DNA of 64,000 bases from Rhodoblastus sp963703385 (GTDB lineage: Bacteria; Pseudomonadota; Alphaproteobacteria; Rhizobiales; Beijerinckiaceae), in NCBI GenBank assembly GCA_963703385.1, contig OY969816.1, positions 186,001-250,000 of the forward strand. Direction: 5' to 3'. Below, in pieces: positions 30,650 to 39,446 of this stretch. The position numbers were made by a program, and so were the translations under genes. The notes beneath the pieces were generated by a model. That model saw only the letters and a list, made by a program, of their open reading frames with translations. It made no database searches and was not told the DNA's origin. How positions within the stretch are numbered: the first letter of the stretch is position 1; each line of letters begins with the position of its first letter.

Positions 30650-30674
30650 GGGAGCCCTCGCGGGCTCCCTTTTT
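30650..30674 (+). terminator. Rho-independent terminator after tuf
   Basis: Stem GGGAGCCC (30650-30657) with complement GGGCTCCC (30662-30669), four-base loop and five Ts (30670-30674). It sits 30 bases after the tuf stop on the same strand. Confidence 0.88.
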
Positions 30675-30855
30675 GTTGTCATCACGCGGCTGTGATTGGG
30701 CGAAACCTGACCGCGATGTTACGCTTGCCAAGCTTCGCAGCGCGCGGTGATTGCGCCGGGGGCAGGATGCCGCGGACCCCGCCAAATCCCCTTCCCGCAA
30801 TTGCTTTTGGCTTCGCCCGGCGCGCGTCGAACCATTGCAGGCTGGAAGGAACGCC

Positions 30856-31314
30856 ATGAACAACGTCGAGTTCGTCAAGTCGGTCTACGCCGCTTTCCTC
30901 AGCGGCGGCATCGAAAAAATCCTCGCCGCCGCGGACCCGCAGATCGAGTTGAAGACCAACACCGATCCGGCGCTTCTGCCCTGGGGCGGCGCGCGCAAGG
31001 GCCTGAACCAGATCACGGGCTATTTTGTGGAGCTGGCGCGCAACGTCGAGCTCGAAAGCTTCGTCCCGCGCGAATTTCTGCCCGGCTCCGGCTTCGTCCT
31101 GGTGATGGGCCATATGGCTGGCCGGATGCGGCGCTCCGGCGTCCGTTTCGAGGACGAGTGGTGCCACGTCTTCAAGATCCTGGGCGGCAAGGTGATCGCG
31201 TTCCATGAATTCGTCGACACCCATGGATTGGTGCAGGCCTTCATCGGCGGCGACGTCCACGCCGTCGGCCTGCCTTCGTCGGCGGCAGGGGCCCGGGCGA
31301 CGCGTTCGCACTGA
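30856..31314 (+). CDS. SnoaL/NTF2-like protein
   Basis: A 152-residue protein of the SnoaL-like (nuclear transport factor 2 fold) superfamily. The N-terminal NNVEFVKSVYAAFLSGGIEK and C-terminal KVIAFHEFVDTHGLVQAF patterns are typical. Members include isomerases, hydrolases and ligand-binding proteins; no specific activity can be given. ATG 30856 is preceded by GGAAGGAA. It lies between the tuf terminator and tRNA-Trp. Confidence 0.7.
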   Translation: MNNVEFVKSVYAAFLSGGIEKILAAADPQIELKTNTDPALLPWGGARKGLNQITGYFVELARNVELESFVPREFLPGSGFVLVMGHMAGRMRRSGVRFEDEWCHVFKILGGKVIAFHEFVDTHGLVQAFIGGDVHAVGLPSSAAGARATRSH

Positions 31315-31324
31315 GTTCGCGGCG

Positions 31325-31344
31325 GCCCCGGGCAGGGGCTTTTT
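31325..31344 (+). terminator. Candidate terminator after the SnoaL-like gene
   Basis: A short stem GCCCC/GGGGC (31325-31329, 31335-31339) is followed by five Ts, ten bases after the stop codon at 31312-31314. Confidence 0.45.
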
Positions 31345-31431
31345 ACGGTGGTTTTTTGTTGACCGGACTTGCGCGGAGGCGGGTGTTGCGGCTAAGAACG
31401 CATCGCTGGCCACGTCGCGAGACACGCCTGA

Positions 31432-31507
31432 AGGAGTGTAGCTCAGTTGGTAGAGCACCGGTCTCCAAAACCGGGTGTCGCAGGTTCGAGCCCTGCCACT
31501 CCTGCCA
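31432..31507 (+). tRNA. tRNA-Trp (CCA anticodon)
   Basis: A 76-nt cloverleaf with encoded 3' CCA. Acceptor arm AGGAGTG (31432-31438) pairs with CACTCCT (31497-31503). The anticodon CCA sits in loop CTCCAAA (31463-31469); the T-arm contains GGTTCGAGCC. No intron. Its 3' part from the anticodon loop to the CCA end is repeated exactly at 51120-51164, so it is probably the attachment site of an integrative element. Confidence 0.97.
31463..31507 (+). repeat. Direct repeat, left copy (attL-like, inside tRNA-Trp)
   Basis: Forty-five bases from the anticodon loop to the 3' CCA of tRNA-Trp are identical to 51120-51164. Anticodon-loop-to-CCA repeats are a usual attachment core of tyrosine-integrase elements. 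Confidence 0.9.
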
Positions 31508-31716
31508 TTTTTCCACAATAAATCAATCCGATAGAGCGTGGCGAATTTCTCCCCCTGGCGCCCTTGTTTTTCGGGGTAATCAACAGGGTAACAAAATCGG
31601 GCGGGTAGCGGCTTCGAGCGCTTCCCATTTCTGCGTCTCCATGGTTCCCCATTGTCGCCTTTTTGCCATTCTGCTTCGGTCCGATGAAGTATGATCGATG
31701 GCGGAAGAGAGACGAA

Positions 31717-32145
31717 ATGAGCGGCATCGACACAATCCGCGTCAACCGCGCGCCTGTCCTCACCCTTTGGGCTTCGATCGTCGCCGAGTGGCTTGGCTAT
31801 CCATCCACCACGGCGCTGACGCTCGGACGCGCGGTCGCTGGCTACAGCGCTCAAGCCATGGCGAGGCGCTTGGCGCTTGTCGGAGAGCACGAGGAGCCGC
31901 AAGGGAGACAAAAGTCCAGCGTTCCAAGAGAGACCGTCCTGCTGCTCGGGAGGCGCGTTCCGATCATGGCGACGGAGGACGGGGAAATCCGCGCCGGGGA
32001 TCACGGGAAGCCGGCCCCCGAGCGCACGACGCTCTCCTATAACTTCACGCTGGAGCAGCACGCTGACGTTTTCGAGACAATTCTGACATATTTCTCATTT
32101 GTTACATCGTCAATTGAGTGTCGCCAAAATGTGACCTATCTTTGA
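31717..32145 (+). CDS. Conserved hypothetical protein next to tRNA-Trp (intact copy)
   Basis: A 142-residue protein starting IDTIRVNRAPVLTLWASIVA, with a helix TTALTLGRAVAGYSAQAMA and a later RETVLLLGRRVPIMA. I know this pattern from hypothetical proteins of soil proteobacteria but cannot assign a function. The C-terminal 25 residues after LSYNFTLEQH look unrelated to its paralogue at 51320 and may be a truncated or replaced end. ATG 31717 follows a purine-rich stretch. Position directly inside the island end is notable. Confidence 0.6.
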   Translation: MSGIDTIRVNRAPVLTLWASIVAEWLGYPSTTALTLGRAVAGYSAQAMARRLALVGEHEEPQGRQKSSVPRETVLLLGRRVPIMATEDGEIRAGDHGKPAPERTTLSYNFTLEQHADVFETILTYFSFVTSSIECRQNVTYL

Positions 32146-32179
32146 TACCGGCATCTGTGATGCAACAGGAGAGGCCAGC

Positions 32180-32413
32180 ATGAGCTTCGCGCACCCGCTT
32201 GCCAGGAAGGCCAAGGTCTGGCCGATGACGTCACAGGACGGGTCAGTACGCCATGTTCTTGTCATCGAGACTACTTTGGCGCTCGATCCCAAGGATGACA
32301 AATTCAAGAAAAAATTGGTTGATCGGCTTTCCAATGAGGCCATGGCCTATTTGGCCGATCGTTTCGATGTGAATGACTTTATCCTGATCAACCGCCCCAA
32401 AGACTGGGACTGA
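32180..32413 (+). CDS. Small hypothetical protein
   Basis: A 77-residue soluble protein with a good ribosome site (AGGAG, nine bases ahead of ATG 32180). The sequence ALDPKDDKFKKKLVDRLSNE is helical and charged. GC is lower than in the metabolic genes of the island. No family recognised. Confidence 0.55.
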   Translation: MSFAHPLARKAKVWPMTSQDGSVRHVLVIETTLALDPKDDKFKKKLVDRLSNEAMAYLADRFDVNDFILINRPKDWD

Positions 32414-32457
32414 CAAGCCCCGCAATTATCAGCGGAGGACTTGCCGAGTCTCCTGAT

Positions 32458-32928
32458 CTAATTGAGCTCGGTCGTGGCGAGGCGAAGCCGCGTCATTAAA
32501 TCGACAAGCCGTTCTTCGATGACAGGAAGTGCAAGTTCCGGCGCCATCGAGCCAATATCGTGGACATCCCAGTATTCCATCCGAGCGACGTCATTTATCG
32601 TGAGCCGAGAATGGAAACGGTTCTTCATAAGAGAAAAATGTTCAGTATAGCTTAGCGCTACGATGTGCTCTGCATGGTTTAGATCGCACAGCTTAAGCTG
32701 CAGCGGCATGCGCACGAACTGACGATCCAGTTTCACGCCTCGTTGTTGCAGGGCGCTTAGCGTCTGCGCTGCAATCGGACCCAGATTGTTGCTTCTGAGG
32801 TCCACGGCAATTCCCCGGGACACCGCGACCCATCCTGGACATTTCACGGGGGCTAGATAGTTGAACATCTCTTCTGCAAACCGGCCTCTGTAGTAGTTCC
32901 CAGTGCAAAGGAAGAGAACGACTTTCAT
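32458..32928 (-). CDS. Low-molecular-weight protein tyrosine phosphatase-like protein
   Basis: A 156-residue protein with the P-loop FLCTGNYYRGRFAEE at residues 6-20, giving the CX5R catalytic motif (Cys8, Arg14) of LMW-PTPs and the related arsenate reductases. The usual late Asp-Pro motif is replaced by EYWDVHDIG, where the Asp could be the general acid. The substrate may be phosphotyrosine or arsenate; the first is more likely as no extra redox Cys pattern is clear. Lower GC than the flanking cluster. Confidence 0.72.
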   Translation of the reverse strand: MKVVLFLCTGNYYRGRFAEEMFNYLAPVKCPGWVAVSRGIAVDLRSNNLGPIAAQTLSALQQRGVKLDRQFVRMPLQLKLCDLNHAEHIVALSYTEHFSLMKNRFHSRLTINDVARMEYWDVHDIGSMAPELALPVIEERLVDLMTRLRLATTELN

Positions 32929-33337
32929 AATTGACCTTCGACGTCATTTTGGCGAATGCATCAACGATGACATGCCAATTTGTGTTTTTCGCGACGCGTT
33001 TATGGTTGGCGCTTTGGTGAACAAAGCCGTCGCAAAAAGTTTGCCAATATTTTGTTGAGGCGCGAATTGGGCTTCACGCCATCGTCATCTCGTCGCGCTT
33101 AATTCGTCCAGGAAAAGCCCGACATGAAAGTCACCGCGACAGCAAATGAGCCTTGGGCGCGCAATTTTGGAGCGTCAGGTTTTTGACGGCGCGCACGGCG
33201 CCATTAGTGTGAGGCTGCTCCGCTCGATCAAGACCGACTGGGCGAAGAGGCCGTCGACGTTTCGCGCCCATCCCCGCAGCGGGTCGAGAACAGCAGGCGC
33301 CGCAATTGGGCGCAGGCGACCAAAGGTGAGGCGAAGC
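32929..33337. other. Intergenic region before the pta cluster
   Basis: No gene is visible. It must hold the divergent promoters of the phosphatase gene and the pta-ackA-DUF3141 cluster. A loose PHO-box-like run (GACATGAAAGTCAC at 33121-33134) is present but too degenerate to call. Confidence 0.5.
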
Positions 33338-34768
33338 ATGAGCGCGACCAGAACCATTTCCAACAGGACTTGGGCGCAATTGCAGATCGGCGACACGGCG
33401 TCGCTGGAACGCGCCTGCACCGAGCGCGACCTGTTCCTGTTCGCCCACGTCTCCGGCAACACCAATCCGCTGATGCTGCCCGCCGAAGAAGACGCGCCGA
33501 CGGCTGATGCGCCGATCGCGCCGTCGATGTGGATCGGCTCGCTGATTTCCGCTGTGCTTGGCAATATTCTGCCGGGGCCCGGCACGCTTTACCGTTCGCA
33601 GACATTCGAATTCGCGCGCCAAGTGCGGGTCGGCGACCAGCTGCGCATTACGGTGACGTGCAGCGAAAAGCGGCAAGAGCCAACCGCCGTTTTCCATACG
33701 ATCATCGTCGATAGGGGCGGACAGCTGGTCTGCGAGGGCGTTGCGGTCATCGACGCGCCGCTGCGCAATGTCGAGACGCCGCTGCGCGAACTGCCAACCC
33801 TGATCATGGATGAAAAGGACCATTTGGCGCACCTGATCGCGCTGGCGGCGCGTTTGCCGCGGCTGAAAACCGCCGTCGTCTGCCCCGAGGATCATAATTC
33901 GCCCGGCGGCGCGCTGCTGTCGGCGGAAAAGGGTCTGATCGAGCCAATTCTCGTCGGCGATCCCGCGCGCATCGGCGAGGCCGCCGAAGAACTCGGCGCC
34001 GATGTTTCGGCGATAAGAATCGTGGCTGAAAAGGATCATCGCCTCGCCGCCGACCGCGCCGTCGCCATGGTTCTTGCCGGCGAGGCCGGGGCGGTGATGA
34101 AGGGCGATCTTCATTCCGACGATCTACTCGCGGCGGTGGTCAAGAAGGATGGCGGACTGCGGCTGCACCGCCGCATCAGTCATGTCTTCGTTCTCGACGT
34201 CCCGAGCCTCGACGAATTGCTGTTCATCTCCGATGCGGCGATCAATATCGCGCCCGATCTGCTGACCAAGATGGACATCGTGCAGAACGCCATCGAGCTC
34301 GCCCGCGCCTGCGGCCTCGAACAACCGAAAGTCGGCGTTTTGTCGGCGGTCGAGACGATCAATCCGAACATTCCCTCGACGCTCGACGCGGCCATCCTGT
34401 CGAAAATGGCCGATCGCGGCCAGATCCATGGCGCCATGGTCGACGGGCCGCTGGCGATGGACAACGCCATCGACATGCAGGCCGCCCGCACCAAGGGTAT
34501 TGCGTCGCTGGTCGCGGGCCGCGCCAATGTGCTGATCGCGCCCAATCTCGAAGCCGGCAACATGCTGGCCAAGGAGCTGACTTTCGTCGCCCGTGCGGAA
34601 GCCGCCGGGCTGGTCGTCGGCGCAAGGGCGCCGATCATGCTGACCAGCCGCGCCGACAACGACCGCGCCCGCCTCGTCTCCTGCGCCCTGGCCGTGCTTT
34701 ATGACTACTGCCGCGAGCACGGCCGCGCCTATGACGGCCAGGCGGAAAAGGCGCTGGCGGCGGAGTGA
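33338..34768 (+). CDS. pta: Bifunctional MaoC-like hydratase / phosphate acyltransferase
   Basis: A 476-residue fusion. Residues 1-145 form a hot-dog MaoC-like (R)-enoyl-CoA hydratase domain (RTWAQLQIGDTASLER, FAHVSGNTNPLM); residues about 160-470 form a PTA/PTB phosphotransacylase (AVMKGDLHSDDLL, SHVFVLDVPS, EQPKVGVLSAVETINPNIPS, GPLAMDNAID). It would hydrate an enoyl-CoA and exchange CoA for phosphate on a short acyl group. ATG 33338 has GGTGAGG upstream. ackA follows with near overlap, indicating an operon. Whether acetyl- or butyryl-CoA is used cannot be decided. Confidence 0.9.
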   Translation: MSATRTISNRTWAQLQIGDTASLERACTERDLFLFAHVSGNTNPLMLPAEEDAPTADAPIAPSMWIGSLISAVLGNILPGPGTLYRSQTFEFARQVRVGDQLRITVTCSEKRQEPTAVFHTIIVDRGGQLVCEGVAVIDAPLRNVETPLRELPTLIMDEKDHLAHLIALAARLPRLKTAVVCPEDHNSPGGALLSAEKGLIEPILVGDPARIGEAAEELGADVSAIRIVAEKDHRLAADRAVAMVLAGEAGAVMKGDLHSDDLLAAVVKKDGGLRLHRRISHVFVLDVPSLDELLFISDAAINIAPDLLTKMDIVQNAIELARACGLEQPKVGVLSAVETINPNIPSTLDAAILSKMADRGQIHGAMVDGPLAMDNAIDMQAARTKGIASLVAGRANVLIAPNLEAGNMLAKELTFVARAEAAGLVVGARAPIMLTSRADNDRARLVSCALAVLYDYCREHGRAYDGQAEKALAAE

Positions 34769-34773
34769 GGCTG

Positions 34774-36003
34774 ATGACCGATATTATCCTCACCATCAAT
34801 TCCGGCTCGTCCTCGATCAAATTCGCCGCTTTCGCCGCAGGCGCGGACCAGCTCGCGCTGCTCGCCAACGGCCATATCGACGGCATCGGCGCCGCGACGG
34901 CCTTCTCCGCGCATGCGATCGGCGACGGCAAGACCGAGTATGATTTCGACCACAGCCAAGGCCCGGTCGACCATCAAATCGCCCTCGGGGCGGTGCTCGA
35001 CTGGTTGGAAAAGCAGGAGGCGGGCGCGCGCGTCATCGGCGTCGGCCATCGCGTCGTGCATGGTGGCCCCGACTATTCGCAGCCCTTGCGCGTCGACGCC
35101 GGCCGTTTAAAACGCCTGCGCAATTTCGAGCCGCTGGCGCCCTTGCACCAGCCGTTCAATCTGGCTGGGATCGAGGCGGCGCTGCACGCCTTCCCCGAAG
35201 CGGCGCAGGTCGCCTGCTTCGACACCGCCTTCCACCGCGCCCATCCGTTCGTCGCCGACACATTCGCCCTGCCGCGGCGTTTCTATGACCAAGGCGTGCG
35301 GCGCTATGGCTTCCACGGCCTGTCCTACGAATACATCTCGCGCCGCATGCGCGTGGTCGCGCCCGCGCTTGCCGCGGGACGGGCGATTGTCGCCCATCTC
35401 GGCAATGGCGCCTCGCTCTGCGCAATGCGCGACGGCCAATCTGTCGCCTCGACCATGGGTTTCACCGCGCTCGACGGGCTGCCGATGGGCACGCGCTGCG
35501 GCCAGCTCGATCCCGGCGTGGTGCTCTATCTGATGGCGGAAAAAAAGATGAGCGCGGGGGAGATTTCCGACCTGCTCTACAAGGAATCGGGCCTCAAGGG
35601 CATGTCGGGAATTTCCAGTGACATGCGCGCGCTCGAAGCGTCCGGCGAGCCAGCGGCCGCGGACGCGATCGAATATTTCGTTTCCCGCGTGAAGCGCGAG
35701 ATCGGCGGCCTGGCCGCCATTCTCGGAGGGCTGGACGCCATCGTCTTCACCGGCGGCATTGGCGAGAACGCCTGGCGCGTCCGTCAATCCGTCGCCGGCG
35801 ACATGAACTGGATCGGCGTCCACCTTGACGGACAAGCCAATCGCGAGGGCGCCCAGATCATCTCGACCCCCGAGTCGCCGGTCGCCGTTCTGGTGCTGCA
35901 AACCGACGAGGAAAGAATGATCGCCGAACATACGGCGGAACTCCTCGGGTTTTTTTGCGAAGCCAAAGCCTTGGCCGTGACGACCTTCTCACCCTCCCCA
36001 TGA
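34774..36003 (+). CDS. ackA: Acetate (short-chain acyl) kinase
   Basis: A 409-residue ASKHA-fold kinase making ATP from acyl phosphate. Motifs: TINSGSSSIKF, GHRVVHGGPDYS, ACFDTAFH, YGFHGLSYEY, HLGNGASLCAM, DGLPMGTRCGQLDPGV and FTGGIGENA. It works with the preceding phosphotransacylase. ATG 34774 was chosen over the GTG at 34765 that overlaps the pta stop. Only 41 bases separate it from the DUF3141 gene. Confidence 0.95.
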   Translation: MTDIILTINSGSSSIKFAAFAAGADQLALLANGHIDGIGAATAFSAHAIGDGKTEYDFDHSQGPVDHQIALGAVLDWLEKQEAGARVIGVGHRVVHGGPDYSQPLRVDAGRLKRLRNFEPLAPLHQPFNLAGIEAALHAFPEAAQVACFDTAFHRAHPFVADTFALPRRFYDQGVRRYGFHGLSYEYISRRMRVVAPALAAGRAIVAHLGNGASLCAMRDGQSVASTMGFTALDGLPMGTRCGQLDPGVVLYLMAEKKMSAGEISDLLYKESGLKGMSGISSDMRALEASGEPAAADAIEYFVSRVKREIGGLAAILGGLDAIVFTGGIGENAWRVRQSVAGDMNWIGVHLDGQANREGAQIISTPESPVAVLVLQTDEERMIAEHTAELLGFFCEAKALAVTTFSPSP

Positions 36004-36044
36004 TCGTGCAGCCTCTGGCGATGACGAAGAAAGACAGGAACCTC

Positions 36045-38402
36045 ATGCCGTCGACATTCAGCCCCGAGAACGAGATCAGCCGAATCGCCGAAGACGGCGC
36101 CACGCTCGCCGAGCAGATGCAGGATCTCGGATCGATCTTCGCGACGCATGCGCAGAAGATCGCGCAGCAGCATGGTGAGCGCAGCCGCAAGGCCTGGCTC
36201 GACATGCAGCCCGTGCTGGACCATTTCCGACAAGCCGCCAGCGATGGACGCGTCCTGGACGAGGCGGCGGAATATGCCGTCGACGCGGCGCAGCGCGGTC
36301 TCCTGACGCTCGATGTTCTGCGCCAGCGCGGCAATAACGACATCACTCATGAAAAGGCGGGAACGCCGCCGGTGCTGGTCTACGATCACGAAGTGGCGAT
36401 GGACGGGCGCGACCTGCCGCGTCCGGTCAATTACGTGTTGCTGAAGATCGTTCCTCCGGAAGGCGTCGAGACTTTCGTCTGGAAGCGGCCCTATATGATC
36501 ATCGATCCGCGCGCCGGTCATGGCGCCGGCATCGGCGGTTACAAGCCCGACAGCCAGGTCGGCGTCGCCTTGCACGACGGCCATCCGGTTTATTTCGTGG
36601 TCTTCCGCGCGCACCCCGAGCCGGACCAGACTCTCGCCGACGTCATGCGCGCCGAAGCGGAATTCGTCGCTGAAATTCGCCGCCGCCATCCCGCGGCGCC
36701 CAAGCCGAGCATCGTCGGCAACTGCCAGGGCGGCTGGGCGACCTTGGTGCTCGCGGCGGCCAATCCCGACATTACCGGACCTTTGGTGATCAATGGCGCG
36801 CCGGTCGCCACCTGGTCGGGCCGCCGCGGCGAAAATCCGATGCGTTATAACGGCGGCCTGCTCGGCGGCGTCCTGCCGGCGCTGCTGCTGGCGGACATGG
36901 GCGGCGGCGTTTTCGACGGCGCCCATCTGGTGTCGAATTTCGAACAGCTCAATCCCGGGCGCAATTATTTTGGCAAATATTACGACCTCTTCGCCAATGT
37001 CGAAAAAACGCGCGAAAACTTTCTTGAATTCGAACGCTGGTGGGGCGGCTTCCACTTCATGAACGAAGCCGAGATCCGCTGGATCGTCGAGCAGGTTTTC
37101 GTCGGCAACCGTCTTTCGCGCGGCGAGGCGGTGATCGAACACGGGCGGCGCCTGGACCTGAAGTCGATCCGCTCGCCGATCATCGTTTTCGCCAGTTGGG
37201 GCGACAATATCACGCCGCCGCAACAGGCGCTGAACTGGATCGTCGACACTTACGCCGACGAGCACGAGATCAAAATTCGCGGCCAGCGGATCATTTACAT
37301 GATCCACGACAAGGTCGGGCACCTCGGCATTTTCGTCTCTTCCTCGATCGCCAAGAAGGAACACAGCGAAGTCACCTCGACCATGAAGACGATCGAGGCG
37401 CTGGCGCCTGGTCTTTATGAAATGACCATCGACAACCAGACCGGCGAGGGAATCCACGCGCATTTCCAGGTCAGTTTCCATGAACGCAAGCTTGCCGACC
37501 TGGAGGCGATCGACGACAATCGCAAGGAAGAGCGACATTTCGGAGCCGTCTCGCGCCTGTCGGAACTGGGGGCCGAACTTTACGACCTCTGGCTGCGTCC
37601 GCTGGTTCAAGCGGCAGTCAACCGTCCAACGGCTGAAGCGCTGCGCCAATCGCACCCCTCCCGCGTTCAGCGGCTGATGTTTTCAGACCAGAATCCGCTG
37701 ATGCGGCCGGTCGCCGGGGCGGCGCAACGGGCGGCGCGGGAGCGCAAGCAGGCGAGCCCGGATAATCCCTTCCTGGCGCTGGAGAAGCTTTGGGCGGCCA
37801 GCGTCGTCCAGAGCTTCGACCTGATGCGCGACCTGCGCGACGCCGCCTATGAATTGAGCTTTTTCGCCATCTATGGTTCGGCCGCGATGAACCGGATCGG
37901 CGCCAGCCACGCCTTCGAGCGCGCGCGCCTCAGCGCCAAGGAATTGCTTTTTTTGCCGGAGGTTCAGGAAATCCTTCTCGGCGTCGATCGCGGCGGCTTC
38001 GAGGAGGCGGTCATCCGCATGCTCATCCTGCTCGCCGAGTCCCGCCACGAGGTCCGCCGCGATCGGCTCGAAAGGTCGGCGCATGTGCTCACCAAGGACG
38101 AGCCTTTCGCGGCGCTCGGCGCCGAAAAGCGCGCCGCCCTGATCCGCGAACAGTCGATCATTGTCGAATTCGAGCGCGACAGGGCGATCGAAACGCTTCC
38201 AGAACTCTTAGTCGGCCGGGACGAGCGCCAGCGCGCGATCGAGGTGGTCGAATTTATCGCCGGCTCAGTCGAGGAAATGGAGCCAAACACCATCCAGGTC
38301 GTGCAACGCCTCCATGCGGTTCTGGGTCTTGCCGGCCTTGCCCTTCCCGAGGCGCGGCCCGATCCGCTGCTCAAGGCCGAGGACCAGCGCGAAATGGCTT
38401 GA
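36045..38402 (+). CDS. PhaC-like alpha/beta-hydrolase, DUF3141 family
   Basis: A 785-residue protein. Residues about 115-460 are an alpha/beta hydrolase resembling polyhydroxyalkanoate synthases: the nucleophile motif is GNCQGGW (Cys, as in PhaC, not Ser), Asp is in ASWGDNITPP and His in HDKVGHLGIFV. The C-terminal 300 residues are helical and specific to DUF3141. It may transfer or hydrolyse hydroxyacyl-CoA; the reaction is undemonstrated. ATG 36045 has AGGAAC; in-frame ATGs at 36000 and 36021 are less well placed. The pta-ackA-DUF3141-fabI order recurs in Hyphomicrobiales. Confidence 0.85.
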   Translation: MPSTFSPENEISRIAEDGATLAEQMQDLGSIFATHAQKIAQQHGERSRKAWLDMQPVLDHFRQAASDGRVLDEAAEYAVDAAQRGLLTLDVLRQRGNNDITHEKAGTPPVLVYDHEVAMDGRDLPRPVNYVLLKIVPPEGVETFVWKRPYMIIDPRAGHGAGIGGYKPDSQVGVALHDGHPVYFVVFRAHPEPDQTLADVMRAEAEFVAEIRRRHPAAPKPSIVGNCQGGWATLVLAAANPDITGPLVINGAPVATWSGRRGENPMRYNGGLLGGVLPALLLADMGGGVFDGAHLVSNFEQLNPGRNYFGKYYDLFANVEKTRENFLEFERWWGGFHFMNEAEIRWIVEQVFVGNRLSRGEAVIEHGRRLDLKSIRSPIIVFASWGDNITPPQQALNWIVDTYADEHEIKIRGQRIIYMIHDKVGHLGIFVSSSIAKKEHSEVTSTMKTIEALAPGLYEMTIDNQTGEGIHAHFQVSFHERKLADLEAIDDNRKEERHFGAVSRLSELGAELYDLWLRPLVQAAVNRPTAEALRQSHPSRVQRLMFSDQNPLMRPVAGAAQRAARERKQASPDNPFLALEKLWAASVVQSFDLMRDLRDAAYELSFFAIYGSAAMNRIGASHAFERARLSAKELLFLPEVQEILLGVDRGGFEEAVIRMLILLAESRHEVRRDRLERSAHVLTKDEPFAALGAEKRAALIREQSIIVEFERDRAIETLPELLVGRDERQRAIEVVEFIAGSVEEMEPNTIQVVQRLHAVLGLAGLALPEARPDPLLKAEDQREMA

Positions 38403-38413
38403 GGCGGCCCAGC

Positions 38414-38456
38414 AGGATTTCCGAAAAGTGGACGCCGGTTTTCGGGCAAAAATCCT
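38414..38456. repeat. Rhizobiales-type palindromic repeat
   Basis: An imperfect inverted repeat with AGGATT and AATCCT outer arms and inner CCGAAAAGTGG / CCGGTTTTCGG. The motif CCGAAAAGTGGNNNCCGGTTTTCGG is a very common intergenic repeat in Rhizobiales genomes. It starts 11 bases after the DUF3141 stop. Confidence 0.7.
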
Positions 38457-38472
38457 GAGGAAACAAAAGAAT

Positions 38473-38514
38473 CTAAGCGGGGATTTGTTGGCAAGCCAAC
38501 AAATCCCCGCTTAG
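38473..38514. repeat. Perfect 20-bp-arm inverted repeat upstream of fabI
   Basis: Two exact 20-base arms (38473-38492 and 38495-38514) separated by AA. The left arm starts CTAAGCGGGGATTTG. No T-run follows, and the right arm ends 24 bases before the fabI ATG, so it could shape the fabI leader or separate fabI expression from the upstream genes. Confidence 0.92.
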
Positions 38515-38538
38515 TCACAGGCGCATAGGAGCAAAGCA

Positions 38539-39366
38539 ATGGACGAGCAAGCGCGAAAAATCGATCCGCTGCCAAAAGTCTGGGATCCGGATCGATGTAT
38601 CGGCGAAATGCTCGCCGGCAAACGCGGCCTGGTCGTCGGCGTCGCCAACGAACATTCCATCGCTTTCGGCTGCGCCGCCAAGCTGCGCGGTTTCGGGGCC
38701 GAGCTGGCCCTGACCTATCGCGACGAAAAGAGCCTGCGCTTCGTGGAGCCGCTCGCCGAGCAGATCGGGGCGAGCCTGGCGCTGCCGCTCGACGTCGAGG
38801 AAAACGGCGCGGTCGAGGCCGTGTTCAGGCGCATCGGCGAGGAATGGGGGAGACTCGATTTTCTCATTCACTCCATCGCCTTCGCGCCGCGCGCCGACCT
38901 GCACGGACGCGTCGTCGATTGTTCGCTCGAAGGGTTTGCTCAGGCGATGCGCGTCTCGTGCTATTCCTTCATCGAAATGGCGCGGCTGGCCGAGCCGCTG
39001 ATGAGCCAGGGCGGCGCCCTGCTGACGATGAGCTATTACGGCGCCGACAAAGTCGTCAATCATTACAATGTCATGGGGCCCGTAAAAGCAGCGCTGCAAG
39101 CGACAACGCGCTATCTCGCCGCCGAGCTCGGCGACAAGGGGATCCGCGTCTATGCGGTTTCGCCCGGCCCCTTGAAGACGCGCGCGGCGAGCGGCATCGC
39201 CGATTTCGACGAACTGGTCGCGGCGGCGGTGGCGCGCAGCCCGGCGCATCGCCTGGTCGATATCGCCGAAGTCGGACGGGTCGTCGCCTTTCTGGTCGGC
39301 GGCGGCGCCTCGGGGATGACCGGCGATACGATCTATATTGACGCAGGCCTGCACAACGTCGCTTGA
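38539..39366 (+). CDS. fabI: Enoyl-[acyl-carrier-protein] reductase (NADH)
   Basis: A 275-residue short-chain dehydrogenase of the FabI type. NAD-binding segment GLVVGVANEHSIAFGCA; active-site Tyr and Lys in YYGADKVVNHYNVMGPVKAAL (YNVMGPVK, Tyr-x6-Lys); substrate loop SPGPLKTRAASGI. In fatty-acid synthesis it reduces enoyl-ACP; beside pta-ackA-DUF3141 it may serve short enoyl thioesters. GGAGCAAAGCA precedes ATG 38539. Probably an extra paralogue, not the housekeeping copy (inference from location in the island). Confidence 0.93.
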   Translation: MDEQARKIDPLPKVWDPDRCIGEMLAGKRGLVVGVANEHSIAFGCAAKLRGFGAELALTYRDEKSLRFVEPLAEQIGASLALPLDVEENGAVEAVFRRIGEEWGRLDFLIHSIAFAPRADLHGRVVDCSLEGFAQAMRVSCYSFIEMARLAEPLMSQGGALLTMSYYGADKVVNHYNVMGPVKAALQATTRYLAAELGDKGIRVYAVSPGPLKTRAASGIADFDELVAAAVARSPAHRLVDIAEVGRVVAFLVGGGASGMTGDTIYIDAGLHNVA

Positions 39367-39446
39367 ACGGCCTGGAAAAACACGCAGTCGGGCGCGACCG
39401 CCAGGTCCTTGCGCGGCTGAACCGCCTCAAGGCGCCTAAGGGATTA

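Noticed and set aside
33115..33140. PHO-box-like sequence upstream of pta
   Set aside because: GACATGAAAGTCAC shares a few bases with the PhoB consensus but lacks the 7-4-7 spacing, so it was not annotated.
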